A model generated the notes under the pieces. It searched no databases. It saw nothing but the letters and a program-made list of their open reading frames with translations, and was not told the origin of the DNA. 64,000 nt of DNA from the NCBI GenBank assembly GCA_944472155.2, contig OX235279.1, positions 64,159,543-64,223,542 on the forward strand, given 5' to 3'. Both the position numbers and the translations under genes were made by a program. Positions 38,770 to 49,886 of this stretch are shown here, piece by piece (the first letter of the stretch is position 1; each line of letters begins with the position of its first letter). Source of the stretch: Trichobilharzia szidati (Eukaryota > Platyhelminthes > Trematoda > Strigeidida > Schistosomatidae).

Positions 38770-38830
38770 AATTTTAGAACATGAAGAAGAATTGACTAAA
38801 AGCAGTTGTTCTCTCTAATTATTCATGTCC
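38770..38830 (+). repeat. Isolated PLE-type 3' tail
   Basis: ATTTTAGAACATGAAGAAGA, then CTAAAAGCAGTTGTTCTCTC, is a diverged member of the tail family at 8615, 18385 and 21570. Confidence 0.4.
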
Positions 38831-39584
38831 TGGATAAACGAATTAGGTCTATTTTAGGATGGCTAGTATACATAGTGGTGGCTAAAGGTGGTTAAGATGT
38901 ATGGCGAAGTGACAGAATTCAAAAAACTGGCAACCCCATCAGCCGAATTCATTTTCTAAGTTTCAACAAATGAAGCATGTTGCTGTCAGACAATAATTTG
39001 TTATTCGGCATATAAACACCTAGGGTCTTTTTATTTTTAATAAGGTTTTTATGTAAAAGTGTTTTAATCCAAGCGACAATAATTAATTGTCCCTTTGAAC
39101 AGTTGTTTCATTACATTGCAGTTATATATATATGTATATATTCATCAGTTTCATGTAAATATTGGCTGTAAAATAAAGCCAAAGTTAGAAGTCCTTCGTT
39201 TTTAACATTTCCCAAGGTTTGGAAAATGGAAAAGATGTGAAGCCGCAGAAGTAAATAATTATTGTCCTATCTCCATTTTCATATTTGAATCATGAATATT
39301 TACTTTAACAAGTCACTCTGAAAAAAATAGTCTAGACTCAGAACAAGCGTTCAATGAATATAAAAATCTAAATAAAATTCTTCCTTTAAAGAAATCGCTT
39401 ATTTTGCTGTTATTCCACTGAGCGACCTTGAGACGACCTCTCCCCCATGATGAAGAATAGTTTTTCCCCATAATTTCTTAATCTATGTTTGCAATTTAAA
39501 TAGCGAATTTCATTAAATCACGGTTATGTGCTAAGATTCGCAGACTGCTGATGGTATAAAGAGTGACTTTTGAAGTTGGGATAA

Positions 39585-39650
39585 AATCTCGGTTAGACTG
39601 AGATTCGAACCGCAGTCCTCCAGGTTGCTACTAGTCAGTGACTCTGGGGG
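39585..39650 (-). mobile_element. tRNA-like SINE head
   Basis: On the minus strand, A-box-like TGACTAGTAGCAACCTGG is followed by a good B box GCGGTTCGAATCTC. It abuts the PLE end at 39652. It is likely the 5' part of a tRNA-derived SINE, and the acceptor arms do not pair as a real tRNA would. Confidence 0.5.
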
Positions 39651-39651
39651 A

Positions 39652-40015
39652 TAAACTATGAGACTTAATTCCATAATGGATAAGATTTTATTTTGATAAA
39701 TCACACAGTGTAGTACAGTTACATTAACTGATGACGTTTCGAGCACAAACTATTGCTTATAATCATAACAAGTTACTCACACAACTTTCCTTCATTTATA
39801 TACATGTGTGGAATCAACTAGATATTGGAATAAAATTCAATATGAGATAATGTACATTCAGAAATAATAGTACGAGTGTTATTAATCCATTACAATTAGA
39901 TGGGAAATACGACGAGTGTTTTTATAGTCATAATAAGTTAATTGTTAGAATGTTATGATGTGTTCGAATTGAAATAGAATTTTAAGATCATTTATTATCC
40001 TCTTCTGATTTTACT
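39652..40015 (-). pseudogene. PLE 3' end with terminal repeat
   Basis: The minus strand starts in the codons around the PLE C-terminus (AAATCAGAAGAGGATAATAA, as at 62190), runs through the 3' UTR and ends in the terminal repeat. The structured core is at 39728-39772. The stem is AAGCA/TGCTC with one mismatch, and GAAACGTCATCAG is intact. All upstream coding sequence is missing. Confidence 0.75.
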
Positions 40016-40241
40016 TGAGACTTAAGTTTTTACACCATTATTTATTGCATAAATAACCCTCTCCAAATTGCAGACAGTCACACCAAAAAGAAGTAAACTT
40101 TATCCAAAATTGATATTCATTAAGATTTATCGACTGGTACATTTGATCGAAAATTCAGTAACATGAAACATCGTTCATGACTAAAAAACGCTACAAGGAC
40201 CTTTATTTCAAGGGTGACCTAAGCTCTCGCGTCTGACCAGT

Positions 40242-40242
<1 letters not shown>
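40016..40242. other. Intronic sequence, nothing further seen
   Basis: Short AT-rich interval. Confidence 0.4.
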
Positions 40243-40288
<46 letters not shown>

Positions 40289-40290
40289 CC
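40243..40290. repeat. CT and TA compound microsatellite
   Basis: A CT run followed by TA repeats with one GTATA interruption. The minus-strand frame across it (40208-40453) is an artefact of the repeat. Confidence 0.9.
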
Positions 40291-42711
40291 ATTCACCTGA
40301 TTTCGTGAAGCCAGGTACATTGGTCACTAGAGTCATCTCCAGTAAATAGGATAAACGGAAAGCAAAAAATTGTGGAACGCCTCTCTCTGTCTCAGGAAAT
40401 TCCTTCTTCACAGAGATCTGTAACGTAGAGACCAGCCTGGAAAAGAACAACAAGCATTTGTCGTCCTAGTATTCCTAAAGGTCTGTCCATCCAGATCCCG
40501 AGACCCAAGCTCTGAACTCTTCAGTCACTTCTACTATCACTGTAATGATCATGTTTTCAAATACTTCGTACTTCTGTTGTTTTTCAGACTGTTTTTTACT
40601 CTTCTGTTCTTTCGAAATCCTGCGAAATAACACAATCATTTACATTGCGCAGCACTATTTCTCTTTTTTACCTGATATGCATCAAAAGAGCTGGCTGGTC
40701 TGTATTAGCAAACATGTTTATGAAAATTCATGTCTTTCAATCTTCTCCTACTTTGGGGTAAAGAAACTGTGTGCAAATTTGACTTTATAGCTAAAGAAAA
40801 TCAGCTGACTGAAAAGAGCGTTTTTGATGAATTACTTGTTTTGGGTAATTCATGAATTACAACTTCATTCTATCGAATTTAGCATGATAAGAAATGGCAG
40901 ATGATCTAGTCACTGACATAACAGCTGTACACGACCCGTGATAGTTTTCGTGGCTTTCATTTGATCCTTAATCACTACCCATGACATGAATTCCTTTTAA
41001 CGCTTCACATTGTTTTTACTATGTATCAACAGGATTCCTTTTTTTCAACACTTCTATATCTTCACCATCTCTGTAATTGTCTGTATTTTTTTCAGGCGTT
41101 CTAGTGTTTGCACGCTGAACAAAAAATAGTTCATTTAATTAGTGAAATTCAAAATACTTCATTAATTTCCATGTTAGGAGAATATCATTCCAAGATAGGG
41201 GAAGAAAGTCAGACTGCCATCAATTAGGAGCTTAATTTATAAGAAGTGTATATCAGATGATATAAACACTTTGTTAGAATTAACAGATTGCTTGATTTTG
41301 GGTTGAGTGAAGAAAACATCTTTCGGTTTGCGTACAGCAAGTCTGTAAAGGTTCCTAACCTCATTTTATGCTATAATCTGCGTCATAGGTGATTCTCCAT
41401 CAGTGTTGTTTTCCGAGGAGAAATTTACTCTGTGTGTTTTCAGTACAATATTTATGAGTGGTAAAGGTTGTTATCTGAGTTGTGTTCAACAGGTTTCTCA
41501 GCGAGTCCTTTAAAAAGAATGTGTTACTTCTTTTCTCTGTTTCTAGACCTATTTATGTTTTGTCTTTTTTAGTAATAAAAATAATTTGCTTTATTCCAAA
41601 ACAGTAGTAATGCTACAGTGTAGAATTTTTAGCATTTGGTAGAATATCGCATCTAACTTTGTCGAACAACATGAGAAACAGTTATAAAGGTAATATTACA
41701 AGATTGTTCATGGCAGTTCTTATTTGATTTTAGTAGTGAAAGTAAGGTCAAACACTTTGTTTAACCTCATTTGAACCTTCAGTTTCCCCATTGGAATATA
41801 ACGACAGCAATAACTACAGATAATTACTCAAGTCTAGTAATAACACAATTTATTATTTTCCTGTCTTGTGCGAATAGAATGCTTCATTGCATCATGGAAA
41901 AATTAAATCGTTTTTCATCAGCAAGCTTTCAGCACCTATCTAAACTGATTATGTTATTCTGTTTCATTCAGAGCTGTTGATGCGTAGACATCCAGATGGG
42001 GTTTCCGTAATTGTTCAACTAACTTGCTGCGGATTATCGAAAGCCAAGGATGATAATTTATTTAATTGTTTGGAAGATCCCGCATGAATTATACAGAACT
42101 AATGGAAAAGTATTTTTCCAATATTTATTTCATTCTCTTAATTCGATAATGGACCCTGTGAATAATGGTATTTAATTTAATATTAAAAATAAAATCTAAG
42201 GCTGTTCAGTTCCTAGGGATTAACCATGTCTATGTAACATGTTTCTTAGTCAGAGATTTTCATCGTGTTTCAACAAATCAAGTGAAAAACTTTTATTTTT
42301 CAATCACTATTCAGCAGATTTCAACATGAATCGCTACTTTACTCCAGTGACATTTGTTTTACTCTGTTTTTATAATACACTGATTTTAATTCGATCGAAT
42401 TCTTCAAAGATGTTTTCTGTTTTGGTTATTTTCATCTGTAATATTCATTTGTTCTTGGATCCAGGTTAATGAGTGAAAGAAAGGATTTTTGTCATTTAGC
42501 ACGTGCTAAAACTCTATGGATATTTTTAACTGTTACTTATAAACAGTTAAATTTTTGCGCTGTGTGGAATTGTTATACTATCAGGTATTTCCAAGCCCCA
42601 TCGGTGAACCTCTGTATCCACATTATTTGCAGATGAAGGAAAGCACATTCTATACTGTGGATTTTCATTCTGTTTGTATTGTGCAAGAATACTTCCTTGA
42701 TTCATTGATTT
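40291..42711. other. Intronic sequence, nothing further seen
   Basis: AT-rich. Plus frames at 40545, 41771 and 42239 (69-81 codons) are Phe/Leu-rich chance frames without splice context. Confidence 0.4.
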
Positions 42712-42942
42712 TTTTTCTTTCACGTTCCCCAGTGGAACATAAGGCTTCCAGCTAGAGGCTTGAAGTTTCTGTAGAAGTGTTTATTTTTACAGGATGGGGT
42801 TGCTAGCCTCATGCCCAACCTTTCCTCTTCACCAGCATTATTTCTGGCTTAGCGAGGTAAAGGAGTGTGATGGCCGGGGATCGAACCCCGGACCATGTGC
42901 ATGGTCGGCAAGCGTCCTAACCGCTATGCCACCGACACTCCT
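42712..42942 (-). mobile_element. tRNA-derived SINE, subfamily B
   Basis: The minus strand has GTGTCGGTGGCATAGCGG, the hairpin GACCATG-CA-CATGGTC, B box GGGGTTCGATCCCCGG, the body TTACCTCGCTAAGCC, a GTTCCACTGGGGAAC hairpin at 42724-42738 and an A-rich end. The head is shared with subfamily A, but the body and tail differ. Confidence 0.8.
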
Positions 42943-43500
42943 GTTCTTTGATACTGAACAGAATTTTTTCGCTTCTATCTCTTCATCAACAAATTTGAAT
43001 TTTCACAAAATCTAAATAAACCTAATAAAAAGAGAAGACAAATTTCCCTCAGAAAATGCATAAACGCGCATAAAACATTTAAACAGTTGACAGGAAAACA
43101 GATAAACTTATAAAACACCAACAAACGTTTCAAGTATAAAAATTCATTCTAACGTAACTTAGTTCAGTGGTGTACTTTACAGGTTTTTCATAAATGTATA
43201 AAGATGAAGGATAGAGCAGGCAGTTTCAAGAAAGGTAGGAAGTGAAGAAACACTTTCACAACTCACATAAATATTTTCATGAATTCAAACTGTCTTCACT
43301 CTTATCTTTTACAACTAATTTCTTAAGTGGTTGTATATACGGTTTGTAATATCCAACCAGATTGGCACAGAAATATTTCTAAAGTGCGACCAGTTTAATT
43401 TCGTGTGTTAATCAATAAATACTCTGTAGAATTTAATTCATTTAAAGCGACTGCAATAACTTTCGAATAAATGATATATTAATTAATCTTTTTAAATTAG
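42943..43500. other. End of intron A-B
   Basis: AT-rich, ending in TTTTTAAATTAG at the exon B acceptor. Confidence 0.5.
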
Positions 43501-43610
43501 CTTCAGATGCACCAGTTTCAAAATCAAGACGTGTATCGCTTAGATCTAAACGGAGTTTCGACTATTCATTTGAACTATGGGATGAAAGCTATTTTGCTGT
43601 GGAACGGAAG
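43501..43610 (+). CDS. RhoGEF gene, exon B
   Basis: The acceptor is TTTAAATTAG and the donor is AAG/GTAAAT. The 110 nt start with two bases that complete the codon from exon A and end on a codon boundary. The product SDAPVSKSRRVSLRSKRSFD, then YSFELWDESYFAVERK, is basic and then amphipathic. RRVSL is a possible PKA-type phosphorylation site. The exon is open only in this phase. Confidence 0.75.
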
Positions 43611-44353
43611 GTAAATTTTACGCTCTTCATTTAATGTGAATTATAATATGAGTTTTCTCTGTTTATCATATAGACAAGATGCTACAATGAAAATTTATTT
43701 TAATTTTTTTTGTTTTTACTTTGCGGTAGGCTTGAAAATTTCTAACGCTCAATATCTTTGTTATTATCGTTACCCATGCAGCCACCTAACTAGACACTAA
43801 AAATAGACAACCTTATCGATGAAAATCTTGTGTTCGTTATCTTGACCAGACAAGTGTTCATCTTTGTTTACAGTAAAAACATCCCCTCCTTTGGTTCTTT
43901 CCAAATCAGGTAAATATGGGCTCCATTCTACCCCCGAATTACAGATCATAAAGGTAGTTGTTGAAATATATACAACATATCACAATCAAATAATTACTTC
44001 ATAAATAATTCCATGAAACATATATCTGCATCCGTATTGATATATTTCTAATCGTTCAAGCCCCCGGCATCATGAGAAAACGTCCTTCGAGTCTGAAAGT
44101 GAATCGCAATTCACACTCAAGAAATAATTTCTACCTTTATCAACTTTATCTATTTCTATTTCCCTTTAAGTCCTAGGTAAATATTTTCAGTTAATACACC
44201 TTACCTCCAAAATCTACAATATAAAGTAGTTGGTTATTCGCACATCCCACATGCCAGAGTTACATTTTACTACACAATTCTTTCGTAAATCTAAAATATT
44301 CAGACAACAATATATGAGCTGACTGACAAAGTTAACAACACCAAGAAAGCATG
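43611..44353. other. Intron B-C, first part
   Basis: AT-rich intron with no further feature before the SINE. Confidence 0.5.
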
Positions 44354-44540
44354 TGCGTCGGTGGCACAGTGGTTAGGACTCTCGCCGACCATGCACATGG
44401 TCCTGGGTTCGATTCCCTGCCGGCGCACACCCGATATCTATGGTCGGCCTGCAAAATTTGGGCTACCGATATGACATGCTGAAAATTCCATACTTGTACT
44501 GAAAATACGGTGTGGAATCAAGCTGTAAATCAAAAATCAA
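44354..44540 (+). mobile_element. tRNA-derived SINE, subfamily A (copy 4)
   Basis: The best subfamily A copy: TGTGCGTCGGTGGCACAGTG, the 7-bp GACCATG/CATGGTC hairpin, B box GGGTTCGATTCCC, the full body and the tail inverted repeat ATTCCATAC/GTGTGGAAT. It lies in intron B-C in the same orientation as the gene. Confidence 0.85.
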
Positions 44541-45577
44541 AATATGCAGTACCACACATATTGCTGAATAATATGAACGGTTGGAGATTATTCACATCAA
44601 TGAGGATTACCTACCAATCAGATCGAAATGAGCTTATCCCTACTCATATCATTCAGTTATATGTATGGTTCTTCATATTTCGCTCGCTGTCTAGTACCAT
44701 TTATAGTTTCCTTTGGCACAGTCGTTCCAGGTACACAGACAATGAACAGTTGAAAGGCGCTTCAGCTAAACTCAGTTAACAAAACAGTTTAGAACAAATT
44801 ATCACTGAGAAAGATGGAAAGTGTTTCAAATTTAATTATACAGTATCTGAGACTAGATTCTACTGCACTGATCAGAACTTCTGAAGGTCCTAAACAACTG
44901 AATTTAATCTATGGATTCAAGTATTTACGTTTAGCTGAAATATCATGGCACAGGATATATCAGAATTTTAAAAAAACATCATTTAGTTTAAGACACTACA
45001 TTAAAGGCTATGAAAATAAAAATATGATTCATCTCCTAGTAATAAATTATGTATGGTGTATTGTATTTGGACCTGGCACACATATAACGTATCCATTCAT
45101 GATATATCAAAGAGAACTATACTCTACCACTGTGTCCAGACTGTGTATTTGCAATATTGCTACTTTTCTGGAACGTAGCAAAATGAATTATGGAGGGAGT
45201 TAACACGGTTCCATAAGAGTTAGGTGGTACATTCCTAAAGAGATTATGATGTATATTACGTAAAAATTGCTTCTTACCCCTTAGGTATTATTACAAACAC
45301 ATAGTAACCATTTGTCTGACTGCAAAGGAAATAAATTGTAACTGATGCGGGACAATTCAGAAGACCTCATAAGATTTTTTGGATTGTATGATTTGGTATT
45401 CGGTACTAAAGTCAATATGTAATTCTTGTAAAAGAATATGCTAAAATCTTCTGTGGAAAAAGGAGGTTCTTCATGGTAAAAAATATTAGGTTTTCACGAT
45501 CACTGAATGATAAAAATCTATACCCTTGTGAATAATATCTTTAACAGTTTTGCACTACTCTTCTGTTTAAATTTTAG
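44541..45577. other. Intron B-C, remainder
   Basis: The plus frame at 44814-45203 (129 codons) is the longest unexplained one here. It shows no motif and no splice-phase fit, so it is left as chance. CTATACTCTACCACTGTG at about 45120 resembles part of a PLE terminal repeat but is too short to call. Confidence 0.35.
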
Positions 45578-46023
45578 ATATCCCAGCTTGAAGGTTTACA
45601 CTACGCAGCCTTCAATACAAATAAGCAAAACCGACCAAATGGGCACGAAATGATAGACCTAATAGAAGATCAGGGAGTAACGTGTCTAGACGCAGATAAT
45701 CCAGATAAATGGGTTGTTCGCGCTCATCGGTCTCTGCAAAAGATGGGCAGTTTTCAACGAGAGCTCAAGAAAGAAAATACATCAACTGAATTTAATTCAA
45801 TAGATGAAAATGAAAGTAATGAATGTTTGGACTCATCAGAAGCTGTGAAACAGGAATTCCAAATTAATAATGAAGAAATTAAGAGAATTGGAAGAGTTCC
45901 AGCTGTCTGCCTAACACGTCACTTAAAAAGTGCCCAACGTGGAAAAAGAAACCCTAGAGAAGCTTTCAGAGAAGATGTTATTAGTTTCTCAAATAAGCAA
46001 CAGGAGGCACGAATGAAGATGAG
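45578..46023 (+). CDS. RhoGEF gene, exon C (largest)
   Basis: The acceptor is TAAATTTTAG and the donor is AG/GTGATT. The 446 nt start in phase 0, as exon B ends, and finish two bases into a codon. A stop follows the donor at once, so intron retention would truncate the protein. The product begins ISQLEGLHYAAFNTNKQNRP and continues through an acidic, Asn/Glu/Ser-rich middle to a basic end that includes TRHLKSAQRGKRNPREAFRE. Helical, charged sequence; no named domain. It precedes the DH start in exon D. An ATG at 45650 is internal and need not be a start. Confidence 0.8.
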
Positions 46024-48891
46024 GTGATTACGGTATTTTATTCTTAGACTTATTCATAATCTAAAAGATGTTTCCATATAGCAACATATGTGTCTCAACA
46101 AATTAGAAGTTAAGAGAGTTTACATAACTTTTCAATTCACTAACTCCATTTAAACATTTACCGTAGGCATTTCATCATGTGTATTTCCAATAAATTATAA
46201 TAAGCGAATTGAATACTTGTTTCTTGTAATCTACCAACGCCCATTATTATCAAGGGGGGAGTATAATTAAAGACATTTCATCGCAAAAGTGCTGAATAAG
46301 CTCAGTAAATGAAGCACTTATTTTGAAAAACTGGTTAAATTAGGTTTGTACTTTTTAGGTATACTCACAGGACAGAAGTACAAATTACCTTTTTCCCAAT
46401 CATGTCTGTTTTAACGAAATACATTATACAAAGTACTCAAATTGAAACAGTTCACTAATTACTAACATTAAAGAGACAATCGTGACGGATGACGATTTCA
46501 GTGAAGAAAATTCCTGTTGTTGTAATTTCATATTTCTAGCTGTGGAACCAGATTTATATATCGATAAAAATATATGATGACAAGTTGTGGAAATGAAGGG
46601 ATAAAGTGGACTGAAAAAGTACTGTCCCAGAGGATCACGAATAACAACTCCATAAAGATGATTGAATGAATGAATAATAGTTAAGTTGAAGTGTGATGTA
46701 TATGTGAATACAATTATACAAGTGTGTAAATGAAACTGTCAGAAAGAAAGCTTACATTCTGAAGTATTTAACTTATAAATGCAGAAATGGCTAAAATGTA
46801 CCACGATATTATTTGAGACCCGAATTATCTGAAGGTAGTGAGGGAATATCTTCACAGATTTTAAACTATTTCCGTAAAACTGGTGACAGTTAACTTTACC
46901 GAACCATAACTAGAGGGTATATTACATAATGAATGAATTCTGTTTACAAGCATCACTAGAGTTCCATCAAAGTAATAATTAAGCAGTTCAGTATGTGAGA
47001 CACGCTCAAAGTGCTGGCGTGACACAAACACTTTGTTCACATCCGTGATTGCTATTGTGATTATATGGGTATTCAAGGTTCCGTATGTTTCCGTAAATTT
47101 CTGACACACTTAAGCACAGAAATTAGAAATGTGATCTGACAGTATAAACCTGAAATGTTAAATTACATTTAGTGTTAGCCTTCCAATGTCAGGAACAACC
47201 TAAAATGTCACTCCTCTCACTCTTGAACTTGGAAGTGAATGAGTGAAAATAAATTAAAAACTAATTAGCTACCTTCCTGCTGTTACAACACTAATATTTC
47301 CATAAATACGGTTATTAAATGTGCCGAAATATCTGAAGTCATTGAAATGTTTTTGTTCTATGCCAGTTAAACCACCATGATCCAAAATGAAGGTAAGCAC
47401 ACTTCTGTTTCATTATGATATTCACACAAAACCATTACATATACCATTATTTTTCTCAGAGTACACGTACATTCTGACATCTATGACAAATTATTTTTAT
47501 ATTTTCTTCAATTAGCGTTACTGAAGTGCCACTTAAGTTATATTCTCAGAAATAGTCTTCAATGTTTGTCAACCACGCAGTTCTATAAAGGACAAAACTG
47601 TTTATGATCTGATAACACTAAGCATTCAAATGTATAATGACTGAAAACCACAGCTTTATGAAAAAAATCTCACTTTATACTAAGAACCAACAACAATTTC
47701 CAGTAAATAACTGTATAGGTGATTTTTCATTTCATTAACACTTAAATATGGTTAACCTTAAATCTACTGACTTCCAGTTCATCTGACAATATAATATACT
47801 AACACCAGCAATAATCCTTTTGGGCACAAATGACAAGCGGCCTAGTAGTTCGACATGAAATGTCCCTAAATTGTCCGTTCATGTGTGTTATGTTTTATGA
47901 AACCTTACTAACCTTCTTACAAAATAAACACGACACAGTTTTATGTTGAAAAGATAAAACTTTTTATTGGAAAGCTTTTATTTTACAAGTAAAACTATCA
48001 ATACCTTTTTTAGACTTCACTTATATAAAAAAAACTGACATAAATATTGCAAAAGTAATTTATGATGAGCAACGTTTAGGTGTTCGATGTTATGATCTAA
48101 ACACGTAGAAACATTTTAAAACTGAGTAGATCAAGTAAACTACTAGGAGTAAAAAGAAAATTCAAGCAAGGAATATTCTTTGTTCGAACTTTCTTTTGTT
48201 TTCTAAATGTCTGAATGGGAATTCTCACCGTATTAGATATTTTTTGTTACCAACCACTCTAATCAAATTATTTGCTCTAACAGTACAGTCGCTGAAGCAA
48301 AATAATATTGTGGAAAAAATATGAAACAGGACAGTTTCTGTTCTTATTATGTCTGTTTAGATATAAAGCAACGAATCAGCAGACTGCTCATATGGCTTGA
48401 GTTTAAAGTGTTTTACCAATGCAGCAAAATAAAATATTACTTCCCATGAGCGATTACTGAATTTGAAATATTTTACATAGCTAGAAAATAACAATGGAAA
48501 CATATAATAAGGTTTCATGTTTTTAGTTGTTGATGTGTTGGTATGCTATTCATCATACCTTGGCTATTTATTATGCATCCTATGAATCGCATGACCACAA
48601 GCACCATACCAAAGTAACATACTTTTAATAAGATGTTGATATTTCTGAAATGTAGGGATCAGAATTCAAATCCATTTCTGAAAAATGAATTACTACCTGT
48701 TGAATAAAAGTTGGCAGTTCAGTCTTTCAAAGAAACCGATCTATTGATTGTATTACTGCAGCCACTTAACGACAACAAAATGAAGACTGTACACTGTCAC
48801 TGCATTTTCTTCTCTGCGAAGGTTACCATTTATAAACATTTTACACAAAAGACGTTTTCGCGAAATGCGTTTTGTAGTGAAAAACACATAA
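46024..48891. other. Intron C-D, first part
   Basis: AT-rich. GGAATATTCTTTGTTCG at about 48170-48186 is the 3' part of the PLE tail family at 8615 and 21570. Nothing else was recognised. Confidence 0.45.
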
Positions 48892-49629
48892 AGAAAACTA
48901 AGTAGTACCAAGGAAAATCTAAAACAGGAACAGATACACATAAAAGAAGCTTTGAAACTTAATAATTACCCGGATAAATTAGTCAAGAAATATGTAAGGA
49001 AATGTAAAAATAAAATAAATAATGATAGTAGCGATAGTGATAATAACAATAATAATAGTGATAACAATAATAGTGACAATAATAGTAATATTAATGACGA
49101 CACCAATAATAAGAAATCTAAATCAACAGTAGTAATTCCATACAAGGTAGGAACCTCGGAAGCCTTACGCAGAATTCTTAACAAGGCAGGAATAAAAATG
49201 GCATTTAAACCCACAAACTCAATTAGAAACAAGCTTTGTCGGTTAAAGGATCCTGTAGAGCCCTTAAAACAAAACAATTTAGTTTATCTCATACCCTGCT
49301 GGAATGATTGTCAGGTCAAATACATAGGTCAAACTAGTAGAACAGGGGCAGTCAGACTAGCTGAACATAAAAACCTAGCAAAATCTAGATTGGTTGACCC
49401 GAGTAAGATAAGAAATCTAGAGAATAGTTCAGTTATAGCACTACATGCAGTTACACACAACCATACAATAGGATGGGATAGGATGACAGTTTTAAAATCT
49501 AATGTCACAGGGTATAGGGAGAGATTGATAACAGAAGCTTTGTTTATCGAATCAACTACAAATACATGTAATAGGAATAATTCATCACCTGTCCCCGATA
49601 TCTGGAAAATTCTACTACCCATACGATAA
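48892..49629 (+). CDS. PLE ORF fragment with GIY-YIG endonuclease domain
   Basis: Open from the stop at 48889 to the TAA at 49629; the start is lost. The N-terminal part ENLKQEQIHIKEALKLNNYP is the end of the RT region, as in ENLNDEVKQIEEELVSNNYP of the element at 60771. An insert of Asn, Ser and Asp (about 49015-49115) follows, encoded by a GAT/AAT/AGT trinucleotide-like repeat. Then comes VVIPYKVGTSEALRRILNKA and the nuclease: NLVYLIPCWNDCQVKYIGQT, SRTGAVRLAEHKNLAKS, HAVTHNHTIGWDRM and ITEALFIE with the catalytic Glu. YIG, the helix Arg and Glu are all present. It is the least damaged PLE domain in the window. The RT palm is absent, so the element is 5'-truncated and cannot move itself. Confidence 0.85.
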   Translation, partial: RKLSSTKENLKQEQIHIKEALKLNNYPDKLVKKYVRKCKNKINNDSSDSDNNNNNSDNNNSDNNSNINDDTNNKKSKSTVVIPYKVGTSEALRRILNKAGIKMAFKPTNSIRNKLCRLKDPVEPLKQNNLVYLIPCWNDCQVKYIGQTSRTGAVRLAEHKNLAKSRLVDPSKIRNLENSSVIALHAVTHNHTIGWDRMTVLKSNVTGYRERLITEALFIESTTNTCNRNNSSPVPDIWKILLPIR

Positions 49630-49674
49630 ATAGGAGAGAACAAAGAAAAATAAAAAACTCAAGTGTCAAAGTCG

Positions 49675-49780
49675 TGTGATTATAATTGATATGATTATGA
49701 ACAATAAATTTTGTTCGAAACGTCATCCAGTAAATAATACTGTTTCACTGTGTGATATATCAAATAAACAAACTAATATG
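49675..49780 (+). repeat. PLE terminal repeat after the endonuclease ORF
   Basis: Begins 45 bases after the stop. The core at 49686-49728 has outer TTGAT, stem GAACA/TGTTC, and GAAACGTC. TAAATAATACTGTTTCACTG follows. It is in the same orientation as the ORF, as expected for the element's 3' end. Confidence 0.75.
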
Positions 49781-49795
49781 GAATAAAGAAATTAG

Positions 49796-49886
49796 TTTGT
49801 GCTAAATATGGCACTGAAGATGTTGTCCAGAAGGACGACGAAAGCTTCGCAACTAAACCAACCAGCTCAGAGAACACTATTAATTG
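49796..49886 (+). repeat. PLE tail with hammerhead-like motif (second copy)
   Basis: Nearly identical to 20074-20160: CTGAAGA at 49814-49820, stem GTTGTCC/GGACGAC with an AGAA loop, GAAA at 49840-49843, then GCTTCGCAAC. No coding sequence of that family precedes it. It directly follows the terminal repeat of a different PLE family, so one element probably inserted at the end of another. Confidence 0.65.

Noticed and set aside
40208..40453. 81-codon minus-strand frame with Tyr/Ile repeat
   Set aside because: Produced by the CT/TA microsatellite.
44814..45203. 129-codon plus-strand frame
   Set aside because: No domain motif, no splice fit and AT-driven composition; likely chance.
45650..46027. 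125-codon frame taken as a stand-alone gene
   Set aside because: It is the inside of exon C. The frame is open upstream to the acceptor at 45577, and its stop lies just after a GT donor in phase with exon D.
48966..49277. 103-codon minus-strand Leu/Ser-rich frame
   Set aside because: Antisense shadow of the trinucleotide repeat in the PLE ORF.
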